Both the position numbers and the translations under genes were made by a program. The notes below the pieces were generated by a model that saw nothing but the letters and a program-made list of their open reading frames with translations, had not been told where the DNA came from and made no database searches. A stretch of 64,000 nt of DNA from assembly GCA_946486375.1 (NCBI GenBank), contig CAMLTW010000001.1, forward strand, positions 310,001 to 374,000, read 5' to 3'. This document shows, piece by piece, positions 1-8,686 of this stretch; position 1 is the stretch's first letter, and each line of letters begins with the position of its first letter. This stretch comes from an uncultured Rikenellaceae bacterium. Lineage in GTDB: Bacteria > Bacteroidota > Bacteroidia > Bacteroidales > Rikenellaceae.

Positions 1-1
1 G

Positions 2-1204
2 ACCCTCAATTATTTCAATGATGCGTATGCGGCCAAAAATTACGATGCTGCCGCTACCCACCTGAAGACGCTGCTGGAAAAGGCTCCCCGCGCTTCGCAG
101 AATCTGTATATCAACGGGGCCAATATCTACAAGACCAAGATTTCCAGAGCCACTTCCGTGGAGGAAAAGAACCGGCTGGTGGACACGCTGATGAACATCT
201 ACGATCTGCGGGTCGAATATTACGGGGATAATGCCAAACGGGGGAAACCCTATATTCTGGGTATCAAGGCGCAGGATTATCTGGCTTACCGACCCACCGA
301 CCGGGAAAAGATTTACCAGTTGTTCAAGGATGCCATCGAAGCGGGCGGTGAAAACACGGATCCGGATATCATCAACGGCTATTTCCATACGCTGACGGAA
401 GACTATCAGCAGGACATGGTGGAAACCGACATCCTGCTGAACGAATACGACCGGCTGGCGGCGTTGTTCGATACCAATCCCAACCTGGAAAAGGAAGAAG
501 GGAAAAAGGTATTGGATGCGCTGTTGATTTCGAGCGGAGCTGCGAACTGCGAAAACCTGGAAAAACTCTTCAAGCCGCAGTACGCTGAAAATCCGAACGA
601 TCTGGAATTGACGACCAAGATCGTGGGACTCCTGAGCCGGAACAATTGCAACAGCGATTTCCAGCTGGAAGTGACGGAAAATTACTATCGCCTGAATCCG
701 AGCCCGGAAACGGCGCTGGCGTTGGCGACGGTGTTCGAAGAAAGAAAGGATTACGAAAAATCCTTGCATTACCTGCGGGAAGCGATGGATAAGGAGGAGG
801 ATGTCGTGGCCAAGTCGAATTATCTGGCGCGTGCGGCCAGCGCATTGCTGGGATCGGAACAGTACCGTCAGGCCGCTGAACTGGCTAAGGAAGCCATCGG
901 AATGAACGCCGAGAATGGTGTGGCTTACTATGTACTGGCACAGGCTTACGCGGCCGGAAGTTCTTCCGCATGCAGCGATTTCGCCCGGCAGACGGTGTTC
1001 TGGCTGGTGGTGGACAACCTCAATACGGCCAACCGCCTGATCCAGGAAGCAGAATATACCGAAGACATCAACAAGCTGATCGGAACTTATCGCGCTTATT
1101 TCCCGACGGCGGAAGAGGCGTTCTTCCGGACGTTGAACAACGGCGACGGCTATACCGTAAACTGCGGTTGGATCAATGGCCGGACGACGGTGAGAACCCG
1201 GTAG
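2..1204 (+). CDS. TPR-repeat protein, 5' end off window
   Basis: The reading frame is already open at base 2 and runs 400 residues to a TAG, so the true start lies to the left; the GTG at 158 is internal. The sequence is almost all alpha-helical with repeated A/Y/L/D patterns typical of tetratricopeptide repeats (for example around residues 240-320 of the visible part). TPR proteins are protein-protein scaffolds. In Bacteroidetes a TPR gene commonly precedes lptC, the CNNM-domain gene and the ppiD-like gene, as here, which suggests a role in envelope biogenesis. It stops 28 bases before the likely lptC ATG, so they are probably co-transcribed. The exact function is unknown. Confidence 0.8.
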   Translation, partial: TLNYFNDAYAAKNYDAAATHLKTLLEKAPRASQNLYINGANIYKTKISRATSVEEKNRLVDTLMNIYDLRVEYYGDNAKRGKPYILGIKAQDYLAYRPTDREKIYQLFKDAIEAGGENTDPDIINGYFHTLTEDYQQDMVETDILLNEYDRLAALFDTNPNLEKEEGKKVLDALLISSGAANCENLEKLFKPQYAENPNDLELTTKIVGLLSRNNCNSDFQLEVTENYYRLNPSPETALALATVFEERKDYEKSLHYLREAMDKEEDVVAKSNYLARAASALLGSEQYRQAAELAKEAIGMNAENGVAYYVLAQAYAAGSSSACSDFARQTVFWLVVDNLNTANRLIQEAEYTEDINKLIGTYRAYFPTAEEAFFRTLNNGDGYTVNCGWINGRTTVRTR

Positions 1205-1232
1205 GATAACGGGAAGGCGCGTGAGCTTCGCT

Positions 1233-2066
1233 ATGACATATCGTACGCTGAAAAGGGTGGCACTCTGTTTGGGGAGTGCTGCCCTTCTTTTTTCCTGCAA
1301 GGAGGACAAGGAAGCGGAGAAGCTCGATCCGGAAACGCTGGTGACCATGCACAGCGAAAACCTGACGATGATCTATTCGGTAAACGGCCGGTTGTCCTAC
1401 CGGTTCGAGACTCCTTTGCTGGAACGGTATGAACTGGCTGCGGAACCCTACATGGAATTTACGAAAGGGGTGAAAGTGGAGACTTACAACGACTCGACCC
1501 GACGAGTGGAATCGGAGCTGATCGCCGACTATGCCAAGTATATCGAGCCGCTGGAACTCTGGGAGGCACGGGGAAACGTGGTGGCTAAAAACGACAAGGG
1601 ACAGGTGCTGGAAACGGAGCAGCTTTTCTGGAACCAGAAGACGGATCGGATTTATTCCAACGTGGATTCCAAGATCACTCAGGGAAGCGATGTGATTCGG
1701 GGGATCGGATTCGAATCCAATTCCAAGTTCGACGATTTCGTTTTCCGGCGTCCCAAAGGGCAGGTGACGGTGGAAACCGAGCCTTTGTCCCCGGAAGAGC
1801 AGGACAGCGTCGGCAGGGAGACAGACCGGGATACCTTGATGCGGGAAGAACCGCCCGCGCCCCGAAGCGAAAACGGCAACCCGCCGGCAACGCGTTCCGC
1901 AGTACCGGCGTCTTTTCATTCTGCCAGACCGGAGCCGGAAAGACCGGTGCAACCCGTTTCGCGGCAACGGAGAAACGGAAACGGTGCCGGCCTGATTCAG
2001 GAGAAATCTCCGGGAGAAGGGGAGGCGGCACCCGTGGCGTTCCGCCGTGCTCCGGATCAACGGTAG
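1233..2066 (+). CDS. lptC: LPS export periplasmic lipoprotein LptC
   Basis: Likely LptC, the membrane-anchored periplasmic link that carries lipopolysaccharide from the LptBFG transporter to LptA. A lipobox (LLFSC) follows a short hydrophobic N-terminus, then an OstA/LptC-like beta region (residues ~35-185) with motifs such as WEARGNVVAKN and Y..VDSKITQG. I prefer the ATG at 1233; an in-frame GTG at 1221 adds four residues. LptC is normally about 190 residues, so the last ~90, rich in Glu, Pro and Arg, are an unusual low-complexity tail. It sits between a TPR gene and a CNNM-domain gene, the usual Bacteroidetes context. Confidence 0.82.
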   Translation: MTYRTLKRVALCLGSAALLFSCKEDKEAEKLDPETLVTMHSENLTMIYSVNGRLSYRFETPLLERYELAAEPYMEFTKGVKVETYNDSTRRVESELIADYAKYIEPLELWEARGNVVAKNDKGQVLETEQLFWNQKTDRIYSNVDSKITQGSDVIRGIGFESNSKFDDFVFRRPKGQVTVETEPLSPEEQDSVGRETDRDTLMREEPPAPRSENGNPPATRSAVPASFHSARPEPERPVQPVSRQRRNGNGAGLIQEKSPGEGEAAPVAFRRAPDQR

Positions 2067-2243
2067 CAGGTTAGGGGAACGGTCACCGATGCAGGCGGAG
2101 GTTGCGAATATCAGAGCAGGATAACGGTACGGGAAGAAATGGGCGCGACGTCGGGAGACGCCACGTTTTTTATCGGGAGATGTCCGTTTCGGGATCGGTG
2201 AAGTGGGGGAAATGCTGCGAAAAGGCCGAATTGCCGGTGAAGG

Positions 2244-2273
2244 GTTCGAAATCTGAAAATTTATGTAATTTTG
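2244..2273 (+). promoter_or_regulatory. Bacteroidetes-type promoter for CNNM gene
   Basis: TAATTTTG at 2266-2273 matches the -7 consensus TAnnTTTG exactly. A TTCG at 2244-2247, 18 bases upstream, is a fair -33 element. Predicted transcription start is near 2278, about 20 bases before the ATG at 2299. Confidence 0.55.
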
Positions 2274-2298
2274 CCGCATAATTCAGCAGCCCGGTTCG

Positions 2299-3579
2299 AT
2301 GATAGCCACTACCGTCATTATCATAGTCGTTGCCCTGCTCTTTTCCGCCTTCTTTTCCGGAATGGAGATTGCTTTCGTTTCTTCCAACAAGCTCAAGCTG
2401 GAAATCGAAAAGAAGAAAGACCGGCGTTTCAATCGGATCGCCGATCTGTTCATCCGGCATCCGGGGCAGTACATCACGACCATCCTGGTGGGCAACAACA
2501 TCGCGCTGGTCATCTATTCCCTGCAAATGACCGTACTGATCAACCTCCTGTTGCAGCGGTACGACGTCCGGTTGGGAAATTCGATCCTGCTCGAATCCGT
2601 CGTTTCCACGATCATCATCATCTTTACGGCGGAATTCATCCCGAAGGCGGTGGTCAAGGCCAATCCCAATTTTTATTTTCGGACATTCGCAGGCCCCGTT
2701 TACGCTTTCTACATCCTCTTTTATCCGCTGGCCCGGTTTGCCACCCTTTTATCCCGGATATTGCTGCGTCTGTTCGGCCTGAAACTGAAAAACAGCGCTT
2801 ACAGCACTCGTTTCGACCGGGTCGACCTGGCCGATCTGCTGGAGGAGGCTTCCGATACGCAGGAACAGCAGGGGCATGGCAACGAGCATGACATCAAGTT
2901 GTTCCAAAACGCACTCGAATTTCAGGATTTGAAGGTGCGGGACTGCATGGTGCCGCGGGTGGACATCGATGCGATCGACATCGACGCGCCGCTCGACCGA
3001 TTGAAAGAGCTGGTGGTGGACACCCATTATTCCCGGATTCCCGTCTATGAAGGGTCGATCGACAACGTGGTGGGGTACGTCAACAGCAAGAGTCTTTTCC
3101 GGCATCCGGAGAAAATCCGGGACGTGGTACGTCCCTTGTTGTATGTTCCGGAAACCATGGACATCCAGAAGCTGCTTACGACTTTCATCAAGCAACACTC
3201 TTCCATCGCCGTGGTCATCGATGAGTTCGGTGGAACGGCAGGCATGGTGACCATCGAGGATATTCTGGAGGAAATTTTCGGCGAGATCGAGGACGAGCAC
3301 GATTCGCAGGACATGGTGGAAAAGGTGGTGGGGCCGGGACAGTACGTGCTTTCCTGTCGGCTCGAGGTGGATTACCTCAACGAAAAATACGGCTTGAACA
3401 TTCCCGAATCGGACGAGTACGACACTCTGGCGGGGTATATCATTTACAGCAACGACGGATTGCCCAAACAGGGGGACACCCTGACCATCGGGAACATGAC
3501 GATCAAAATTCTCCGGATGAGCGCTTCCAAAATCGATCTGGTACGGCTGGTCGTGCGGGAAAACGCTCCGGAGAGGTAA
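2299..3579 (+). CDS. CNNM/CBS-domain membrane protein (CorC/HlyC, GldE-like)
   Basis: A 426-residue protein with the three-part architecture of the CNNM/TlyC family: an N-terminal DUF21 membrane domain with about four transmembrane segments (residues ~3-24, 60-85, 95-117, 125-155) including the FSGMEIAFVS motif, a CBS pair (~214-330) starting at RDCMVPR, and a C-terminal CorC_HlyC domain (~345-422). Family members are linked to Mg2+/Co2+ resistance or transport; the Bacteroidetes homologue GldE is tied to gliding in motile species, which cannot be assumed here. It has its own promoter just upstream and lies between lptC and the ppiD-like gene. Confidence 0.88.
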   Translation: MIATTVIIIVVALLFSAFFSGMEIAFVSSNKLKLEIEKKKDRRFNRIADLFIRHPGQYITTILVGNNIALVIYSLQMTVLINLLLQRYDVRLGNSILLESVVSTIIIIFTAEFIPKAVVKANPNFYFRTFAGPVYAFYILFYPLARFATLLSRILLRLFGLKLKNSAYSTRFDRVDLADLLEEASDTQEQQGHGNEHDIKLFQNALEFQDLKVRDCMVPRVDIDAIDIDAPLDRLKELVVDTHYSRIPVYEGSIDNVVGYVNSKSLFRHPEKIRDVVRPLLYVPETMDIQKLLTTFIKQHSSIAVVIDEFGGTAGMVTIEDILEEIFGEIEDEHDSQDMVEKVVGPGQYVLSCRLEVDYLNEKYGLNIPESDEYDTLAGYIIYSNDGLPKQGDTLTIGNMTIKILRMSASKIDLVRLVVRENAPER

Positions 3580-3710
3580 GCGCGGGTTCGTGAGGAGGGG
3601 AGGGGATGCGTAAATAATTTGATCCGGAACGCGGATTTTCCGGAACAATTTCGTACCTTCGGGCCCTGAATCGCTTTTGTGAAGAACATAAATAAATAAA
3701 GAAACAAGGA

Positions 3711-5774
3711 ATGGCGACACTCAACACACTCCGCACAAAAGGAGGGATTATCGTTTCGATAGTAATCGGGCTTGCGTTGCTGGCTTTTCTGCTGGGCGAC
3801 TTTGCCGGAAACAATTCGGTTTTCAGTTCGAGACAGAACGTGGGAGAAATTAACGGTTCTTCCGTTTCCTACATGGAATACCTGAGGGAAGTCGAGTACC
3901 TAACGCAGGTGAACAAGATCCTTTCGGGGTCCGAGGCCATCTCTTCCGAGGAACAGGACGGAATCCGCAACGTGGCCTGGGAACGGATGATCAACAATTA
4001 TGCGATTTTCCCGGGATATGAAAATTTGGGTGTCGACGTGACCGAGGACGAAATGTTCGATCTGGTTTACGGAAACAATATTTCTCCGGTGCTGGAAGGA
4101 GCGGGCTTTTTCAGTAACCCTCAGACGGGGATGTACGACCGGGCGCGGGTCAAGAATTTCGTGTCCAACCTGGACAGCGATCCGAGCGGAAACCTGCGTG
4201 TGCTCTGGCAGTACCTGCAGGAACAGGTGCGGACGCAGACCCTCATGTCGAAATACCTACGGCTGATTGCCGGTATGACGTATGTGACCGACGTGGAAGC
4301 GGAGCAGGGAGCGGCGCATGCCAATGATTTTTACAATGCCCGTTACGTGGGACAGACCTACCTTTCGATCCCGGATTCGACGGTTCGGGTGACGGATTCG
4401 GAAATCCGGCGCTATTACAACGAACACAAGAACTATTTCCGGCAGGTGACTTCCAGGGATGTGGAATACGTGGTTTTCGACGTGCTTCCTTCTCCCCAGG
4501 ACTATGCCGAAGCCGACGAGCGGATGAAGACGCTGGCAACGGAATTCGAGACGGCGGAAGACATCCAGCAGTTCGTGACGCTGAATTCGCAGGATAAGTT
4601 CGACGGCGTTTACTACGGTCGGGAAGAATTGCCGGGAGCGTTGGGCGAGTTCGTTTTCTCGGCCGACGGTCGGAAAGGAATGTACGGGCCGGTGCTGGAA
4701 GGAGACGTTTATACGATGGCGCGGGTGGTCGATGTCCGGTCTTTGCCCGATACGGTCGGCCTGCGTCAGATCATTCTGGCTCCGGGCAGCGATGCGCTGG
4801 CGGACAGTCTGACCACCGTTCTGAAAGGCGGAGCGGATTTTGCGGAAACGGCTGCGGCATATTCGCTCAATCCGACCAACGGAGGCGATATGGGACGAAT
4901 GGCGGTCGGGATGCTGCCGGCGGATTTGGCGGAACGCATTTACAACGCCTCGAAAGGGGAAATCATCAAACTGGACAATCCCAACGGAACCATCCTGCTG
5001 GATGTATATTACCGGGGGCCTGAACGACCGAAAGCCCGGGTAGGGAAGGTGACCTACCGGGTGGAACCGAGCACGGCGACCCAGCAGGCGGCTTATGCCA
5101 AGGCGAGCGGATTCGTTACCACGGTGGCGGGATCGGCGGAGAACTTCAACAAGGCGGTGACGGACAACGCTTATTCCAAACGGGTGGCGCGCGTCCGGAC
5201 GACGGACAATTCCATCAGCGGGCTGCCCAATTCCAAAGAGCTGATCCGGTGGGCTTTCAACGGAAGCGAAGGAGATATTTCCTCTATTATGGAGGTCAAC
5301 GGAAACTATGTGGTCGCTTTGCTGACCGCTATCCGGGAAGACGGCTTCACGCCGGTGGATCAGGTGGCGGGCGAGATCGCAGGCATGGTGCGCAATGAGA
5401 AGAAGGCGGACATGCTGGCGGAAAAGATGCAGGGCGCGTCTTCCATCGACCAGTTGGCCCAGACGCTTCAGGCTCAGGCCGGTGAAGTGACCGATCTGAA
5501 TTTCAATGCTTTCCATATTCCGGATATGGGGCCGGATCTGACCGTGATCGGCGCGATCTGCGGCGGAGCGAAAGAAGGCGCTCTTTCCAAACCGGTGAAA
5601 GGGATGACGGGGGTTTACGTGGTAGAGGTCACTTCCACCGAGAAGCGTGAGGAAACTACGCCGGAAGCCGTGAAGGTGCGTTTGGAAGCGATGGGGCAGA
5701 GCAACTATATGGGAGCTTTGCAGGCCCTGCAGGAAATGGCCGAGATCGAGGATACGCGGATCAAATATTTTTAG
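3711..5774 (+). CDS. ppiD: PpiD/SurA-type peptidylprolyl isomerase
   Basis: A 687-residue periplasmic folding chaperone anchored by one N-terminal transmembrane helix (residues ~13-32, preceded by the basic start MATLNTLRTKGG), as in PpiD. The SurA_N-like helical region follows, and a parvulin-type rotamase domain is at about 348-437, starting VGLRQIIL and containing the NGGDMGRM stretch. A C-terminal chaperone lobe completes it. PpiD helps newly secreted outer-membrane proteins fold. Length is close to the Bacteroidetes norm (~700) and longer than E. coli PpiD (623). It is the last gene of the envelope block and is followed by a strong hairpin. Confidence 0.87.
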   Translation: MATLNTLRTKGGIIVSIVIGLALLAFLLGDFAGNNSVFSSRQNVGEINGSSVSYMEYLREVEYLTQVNKILSGSEAISSEEQDGIRNVAWERMINNYAIFPGYENLGVDVTEDEMFDLVYGNNISPVLEGAGFFSNPQTGMYDRARVKNFVSNLDSDPSGNLRVLWQYLQEQVRTQTLMSKYLRLIAGMTYVTDVEAEQGAAHANDFYNARYVGQTYLSIPDSTVRVTDSEIRRYYNEHKNYFRQVTSRDVEYVVFDVLPSPQDYAEADERMKTLATEFETAEDIQQFVTLNSQDKFDGVYYGREELPGALGEFVFSADGRKGMYGPVLEGDVYTMARVVDVRSLPDTVGLRQIILAPGSDALADSLTTVLKGGADFAETAAAYSLNPTNGGDMGRMAVGMLPADLAERIYNASKGEIIKLDNPNGTILLDVYYRGPERPKARVGKVTYRVEPSTATQQAAYAKASGFVTTVAGSAENFNKAVTDNAYSKRVARVRTTDNSISGLPNSKELIRWAFNGSEGDISSIMEVNGNYVVALLTAIREDGFTPVDQVAGEIAGMVRNEKKADMLAEKMQGASSIDQLAQTLQAQAGEVTDLNFNAFHIPDMGPDLTVIGAICGGAKEGALSKPVKGMTGVYVVEVTSTEKREETTPEAVKVRLEAMGQSNYMGALQALQEMAEIEDTRIKYF

Positions 5775-5854
5775 CATCCGGGTGGGAATGTAAACGGAAG
5801 GAGGAAACGGAATTTTCCGCCGTTCTGCTAAAAAGAGATACCAAAAATTCGACT

Positions 5855-5887
5855 CCGACCGAGCATCGCTCGGTCGGGGTTCGTTTT
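5855..5887 (+). terminator. Hairpin terminator after ppiD-like gene
   Basis: CCGACCGAGC (5855-5864) and GCTCGGTCGG (5868-5877) form a perfect 10-bp stem with a 3-base loop, followed by GGTTCGTTTT. The T run is short, so it is terminator-like but not textbook. Confidence 0.6.
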
Positions 5888-6063
5888 GCCCGGAGGGAAG
5901 GATGCGGATTCGTAAGGCCGGTTGAGAACCGGTTTATCCTCGTAGAAAAGCGGAGGCGCAGGGGGTAGCGACTACAACGGACTTTTCCCGCCGACCTTCC
6001 GAAATCCCATTTCCCCGTGTCATTGCGATTGTCCCGCAACCATCCGTACCCACGCCACCACCA

Positions 6064-6255
6064 CGTCATTGCGAGGAGCGAAGCGACGCGGCAACGTTGC
6101 GAGTAAGCGAGAGCAGAGCCAAATTTATTTGAGCTATGCCGAGCGGGAGCAACGAGAAACCGCCGAAGGCGAGATAATCTCTGTGTGTTCCTTTTTGTTA
6201 TTATACTCGACAGAGATTCCGATGTCAAGCCCTGCGGGCTTTCCTCGGAATGACG
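6064..6255. repeat. Extragenic palindromic element A
   Basis: The element begins CGTCATTGCGAGG (6064-6076) and ends CCTCGGAATGACG (6243-6255), imperfect inverted copies of each other (one mismatch). Inside are a second inverted pair, AATCTCTG (6176-6183) and CAGAGATT (6211-6218), and a small AGCCC/GGGCT hairpin near the right end. No convincing ORF lies inside. The ends match those of element B nearby, which suggests a dispersed non-autonomous repeat family (MITE- or REP-like). Confidence 0.65.
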
Positions 6256-6300
6256 CATTGGAACCGGTTCCTTCCGGCCTTCCAAAATCCCGCTACCCCC

Positions 6301-6462
6301 CGTCATTGCGAACCGAGCAGGGCCGAAGGCCCTGCGAGCTCACCGACCGCAGCCCGTGGTCGGTCTGCAAGACCGGCACGGAAATAGCGGAGGGAGGTAA
6401 CATCCGCAACCGGTTATGCGCTGACATCCCGGATCGAAGGCCCTGCTCGGTTCAGCATGACG
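6301..6462. repeat. Extragenic palindromic element B with 24-bp inverted termini
   Basis: The left end (6301-6324) starts CGTCATTGCGAACCGAGC and the right end (6439-6462) is its inverted copy with a few changes in the fourth to ninth positions (TTGC versus a CTGA-type core). The left arm also folds locally as GCAGGGCC-GAA-GGCCCTGC. The 114-base core is non-coding and holds further short palindromes. The right-end motif CAGCATGACGC recurs alone at 7598-7608, and a related CATTCC/GGAATG hairpin lies at 6693-6707. I read this as a mobile-type extragenic repeat. Confidence 0.7.
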
Positions 6463-6535
6463 CGAGGCAGCGGGTTTCCGGAACGAGCGGAAGACTTTCC
6501 CGGAACATTCTTCCCTCTAAAAAACATCGAAACTT

Positions 6536-6566
6536 TTTGGAAGAACGGATTATTTTCCTATATTTG
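6536..6566 (+). promoter_or_regulatory. Perfect Bacteroidetes promoter for candidate small RNA
   Basis: TTTG (6536-6539), a 19-base spacer, then TATATTTG (6559-6566). Both elements and the spacing match the consensus exactly. Predicted start is near 6571. No plausible start codon with a long ORF follows closely; a terminator lies only 60 bases downstream. Confidence 0.75.
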
Positions 6567-6570
6567 TAGT

Positions 6571-6632
6571 GCATTCTTTACTCAGGGGCAGGTGACAAAC
6601 CTGCCATGTATCCGGTGGCGGGTATTTTTTTG
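6571..6632 (+). ncRNA. Candidate ~60-nt small RNA
   Basis: Between a perfect promoter and a T7 tract are two hairpins: GGCAGGT (6587-6593)-GACAA-ACCTGCC (6599-6605), a perfect 7-bp stem, and GTATCC (6608-6613)-GGTGGC-GGGTAT (6620-6625) with two G-T pairs, immediately followed by seven T residues (6625-6631). This is the layout of a free-standing small RNA gene with a Rho-independent terminator. I do not recognise the family. It could instead be an attenuated leader for the gene at 6867. Confidence 0.5.
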
Positions 6633-6866
6633 TCTCTTTAGGTCTCTTCCAAACAATCCGACGCATGTTATCTCCCTTCGCTTGATCCGCGCCATTCCTG
6701 CGGAATGACCGCGGGCTTCGGTCGATGAGCTCGACTGCCTGCGGCAAGTCTCGGTTCCGTACCCCCGTGCAGAGCGTTAATGCGCCTGCTTGCCTTCTGG
6801 GTATAGTTCAACGGGAAAGGCGGAACCGTCTTTTAATTTCCGCCTGCCATAAAAAACCGTTGATTT

Positions 6867-7475
6867 ATGGACACACAGGCAATCGGCATCACAACCGCCC
6901 TTCCTTTCAGCGATCCGCTGCAAGAGACGTCCGCACCGGGAGCGGGCTTTGCGGACGAATCCGCGATGAAATCCTATTATCTTCAAATGGCCTGTCGCTG
7001 TTGCCCGGAAACGATCGGGCGCGGAGACGAGGCGATGTTGGAGCGGCTTTTAAAGCGCTTGCGGAAACGTCGGATACTGCTCGACCTGATGTGCCGGGAA
7101 TGGTATCGGGGATACGGGTTTCTTCAGACCGAGTGTCTGAGCCTGCTGGTAGAAGCGGAACTGACGGTGGAAAAGAAGCGCGGCATCGTTCGTATGCTGA
7201 ACGGACAGTTCAGCTTCGTGCAACAGATGGTTCAGGAGCAGTTCTTTTTGCAGGAAGAGGTTTTGCACTGCCGTCGGGAGCGGGAGGATGTGGAGTGGTT
7301 GCTGGAGCATTTGAACGGAGGAGGGATCGTTCCGGCCGAAAACCCGGAAGATTTCCCGATCCGGGCAGATGAAGGAGTTTCGGTTCCCGATGCGGTGTCC
7401 GCCCCGGAAGGCTCCGGGCGAATTTCCGAGGAATCGGAAGGAGATTCCGTTGCGGAAGACTCGTCTGAGGACTGA
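6867..7475 (+). CDS. Hypothetical protein, 202 aa
   Basis: I do not recognise this protein. It has a central helical, basic and aromatic region (residues ~35-150) with a Cys pair near the start of it (MACRCC) and a very acidic, Ser/Glu-rich C-terminal tail (~155-202) ending in SSED. There is no signal peptide or membrane segment, so it is probably cytoplasmic. The ATG at 6867 follows an AT-richer leader. It is flanked by palindromic repeats on the left and a strong terminator plus a repeat fragment on the right, so it stands as an isolated transcription unit. The other frames here give only low-complexity translations. Confidence 0.6.
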   Translation: MDTQAIGITTALPFSDPLQETSAPGAGFADESAMKSYYLQMACRCCPETIGRGDEAMLERLLKRLRKRRILLDLMCREWYRGYGFLQTECLSLLVEAELTVEKKRGIVRMLNGQFSFVQQMVQEQFFLQEEVLHCRREREDVEWLLEHLNGGGIVPAENPEDFPIRADEGVSVPDAVSAPEGSGRISEESEGDSVAEDSSED

Positions 7476-7492
7476 TCCGGGGAGTGCGTGGC

Positions 7493-7527
7493 AGTCTGGG
7501 TGCCCATTCGGGCACCCAGACTTGTTT
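7493..7527 (+). terminator. Strong terminator after 6867 gene
   Basis: AGTCTGGGTGCCC (7493-7505), loop ATTC, GGGCACCCAGACT (7510-7522): a perfect 13-bp stem followed by TGTTT. Confidence 0.75.
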
Positions 7528-7597
7528 CACCCGGTGAAGGGATCGTCTTTATCCGGGAGTGCGAGAGGATGCTCACGGCGTAGCTAACGTTGCTCCT

Positions 7598-7608
7598 CAG
7601 CATGACGC
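7598..7608. repeat. Solitary repeat end CAGCATGACGC
   Basis: Identical to the right-end motif of element B (6453-6463). It probably marks a degraded copy of the same repeat family on the far side of the 6867 gene. Confidence 0.45.
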
Positions 7609-7672
7609 AAAGGAGCAGGGTTTTTCAGTAAGTCAGCGCGTAACCTTTAGCGGATGCCGCCTCCCTGCGCTT

Positions 7673-8632
7673 TTAAATCCGGTCGTTTTCCTGCCGGATA
7701 CGGATAGGAGAAAGCAGTTTGCCTCTTCCGAACGGAAGCCCTTTTTCCGCCAGCCAGACGCCGCACAGGATCAGACCGGCTCCGCACAGAGCGATGCCGG
7801 TCAGCGGTTCGTCCAGCACAAGCACCGAAGTCATCAGAGCGACCAACGGAGTCGTGTAAATGTAGTTATTGGCCTTGACCGGCCCCAGATGCTTCACGAC
7901 GATGTTCCACATCAGAAAGCAGCCCAGGGAGGCGACCAGACCCAGGAACAGGAGATTGCCCCATACCAAAGGAGAAGATGATAGCACCGTTTGCAGTCGG
8001 AAAGGGGTGAAGCAGAAAGCGGGCGAGAGGGTCAGCAATCCGTAAAAGAAAACTTTCCGGGTGATGAACGGGGCGGAATAGTGTTTTTCCAGACGGCGCA
8101 CCAAGAGGGTATAGGAGGCCCACGACAGAGCTGCCCACAATACCAGCAGGTCGCCTGCCGGATTGATGCGGAGGATGAAACTGCCGTTGAAGACCACCAG
8201 CGCCACGCCTCCGAAAGCCAGCAGGGAACCGGCGGTTTGTTCCGGTTTCAGCCGTTCGTTTCGGTTCAGCAGCCGGGCGAGCAGGGCGGTCAGCAGGGGC
8301 GTCGTGCAGATAATCAGGGAAACGTTCGTCACCAGCGTGAATTGCAGGGCCGAATTTTCCGTCAGGAAATAGAGCGAACCTCCGCATACACCTGCCGCGG
8401 CCAGCAGTAATTCGTCCCGGAAGTTTCGTGCTTTCAGGGGCCGGGGTATCAGGAACCAGATGACCACGTAGGCGATCAGGAACCGGTAGAACATGATTTC
8501 CGCCGGAGTCAGGCCATGCAGCAACAGGATTTTGGTGGAAACGAAGGTCGTACCCCAGATCGCCACCGTCCCGATGGCTGCCAGGTGATACCACCGGATG
8601 TTTCCGACGCTTTCTTTCGGAAGACTTCGCAT
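7673..8632 (-). CDS. DMT-superfamily EamA transporter
   Basis: A 319-residue integral membrane protein with about ten predicted transmembrane helices arranged as two EamA repeats (residues ~17-145 and ~158-297). The second repeat ends with the family-like pattern PLVALMTSVLVLDEPLTG. EamA proteins export or exchange small metabolites such as amino acids or nucleosides; the substrate cannot be read from sequence. The start ATG at 8632 lies 54 bases downstream of the meaB stop on the same strand, so the two may be co-transcribed, though nothing links the functions. Confidence 0.85.
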   Translation of the reverse strand: MRSLPKESVGNIRWYHLAAIGTVAIWGTTFVSTKILLLHGLTPAEIMFYRFLIAYVVIWFLIPRPLKARNFRDELLLAAAGVCGGSLYFLTENSALQFTLVTNVSLIICTTPLLTALLARLLNRNERLKPEQTAGSLLAFGGVALVVFNGSFILRINPAGDLLVLWAALSWASYTLLVRRLEKHYSAPFITRKVFFYGLLTLSPAFCFTPFRLQTVLSSSPLVWGNLLFLGLVASLGCFLMWNIVVKHLGPVKANNYIYTTPLVALMTSVLVLDEPLTGIALCGAGLILCGVWLAEKGLPFGRGKLLSPIRIRQENDRI

Positions 8633-8686
8633 ATTCGATGGGGTTGCCGTTTTTCGATCCGAATGAAACTCAGGCGCTTCCCGGAT

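Noticed and set aside
5868-6720. Possible CRISPR array in the repeat-rich gap
   Set aside because: Repeats are inverted and few, with no regular spacers; they fit palindromic extragenic elements, not CRISPR.
6725-7372. A 215-codon plus frame overlapping the 6867 gene
   Set aside because: Overlaps in another frame; Arg/Gly-rich translation without structure. The 6867 frame is better balanced.
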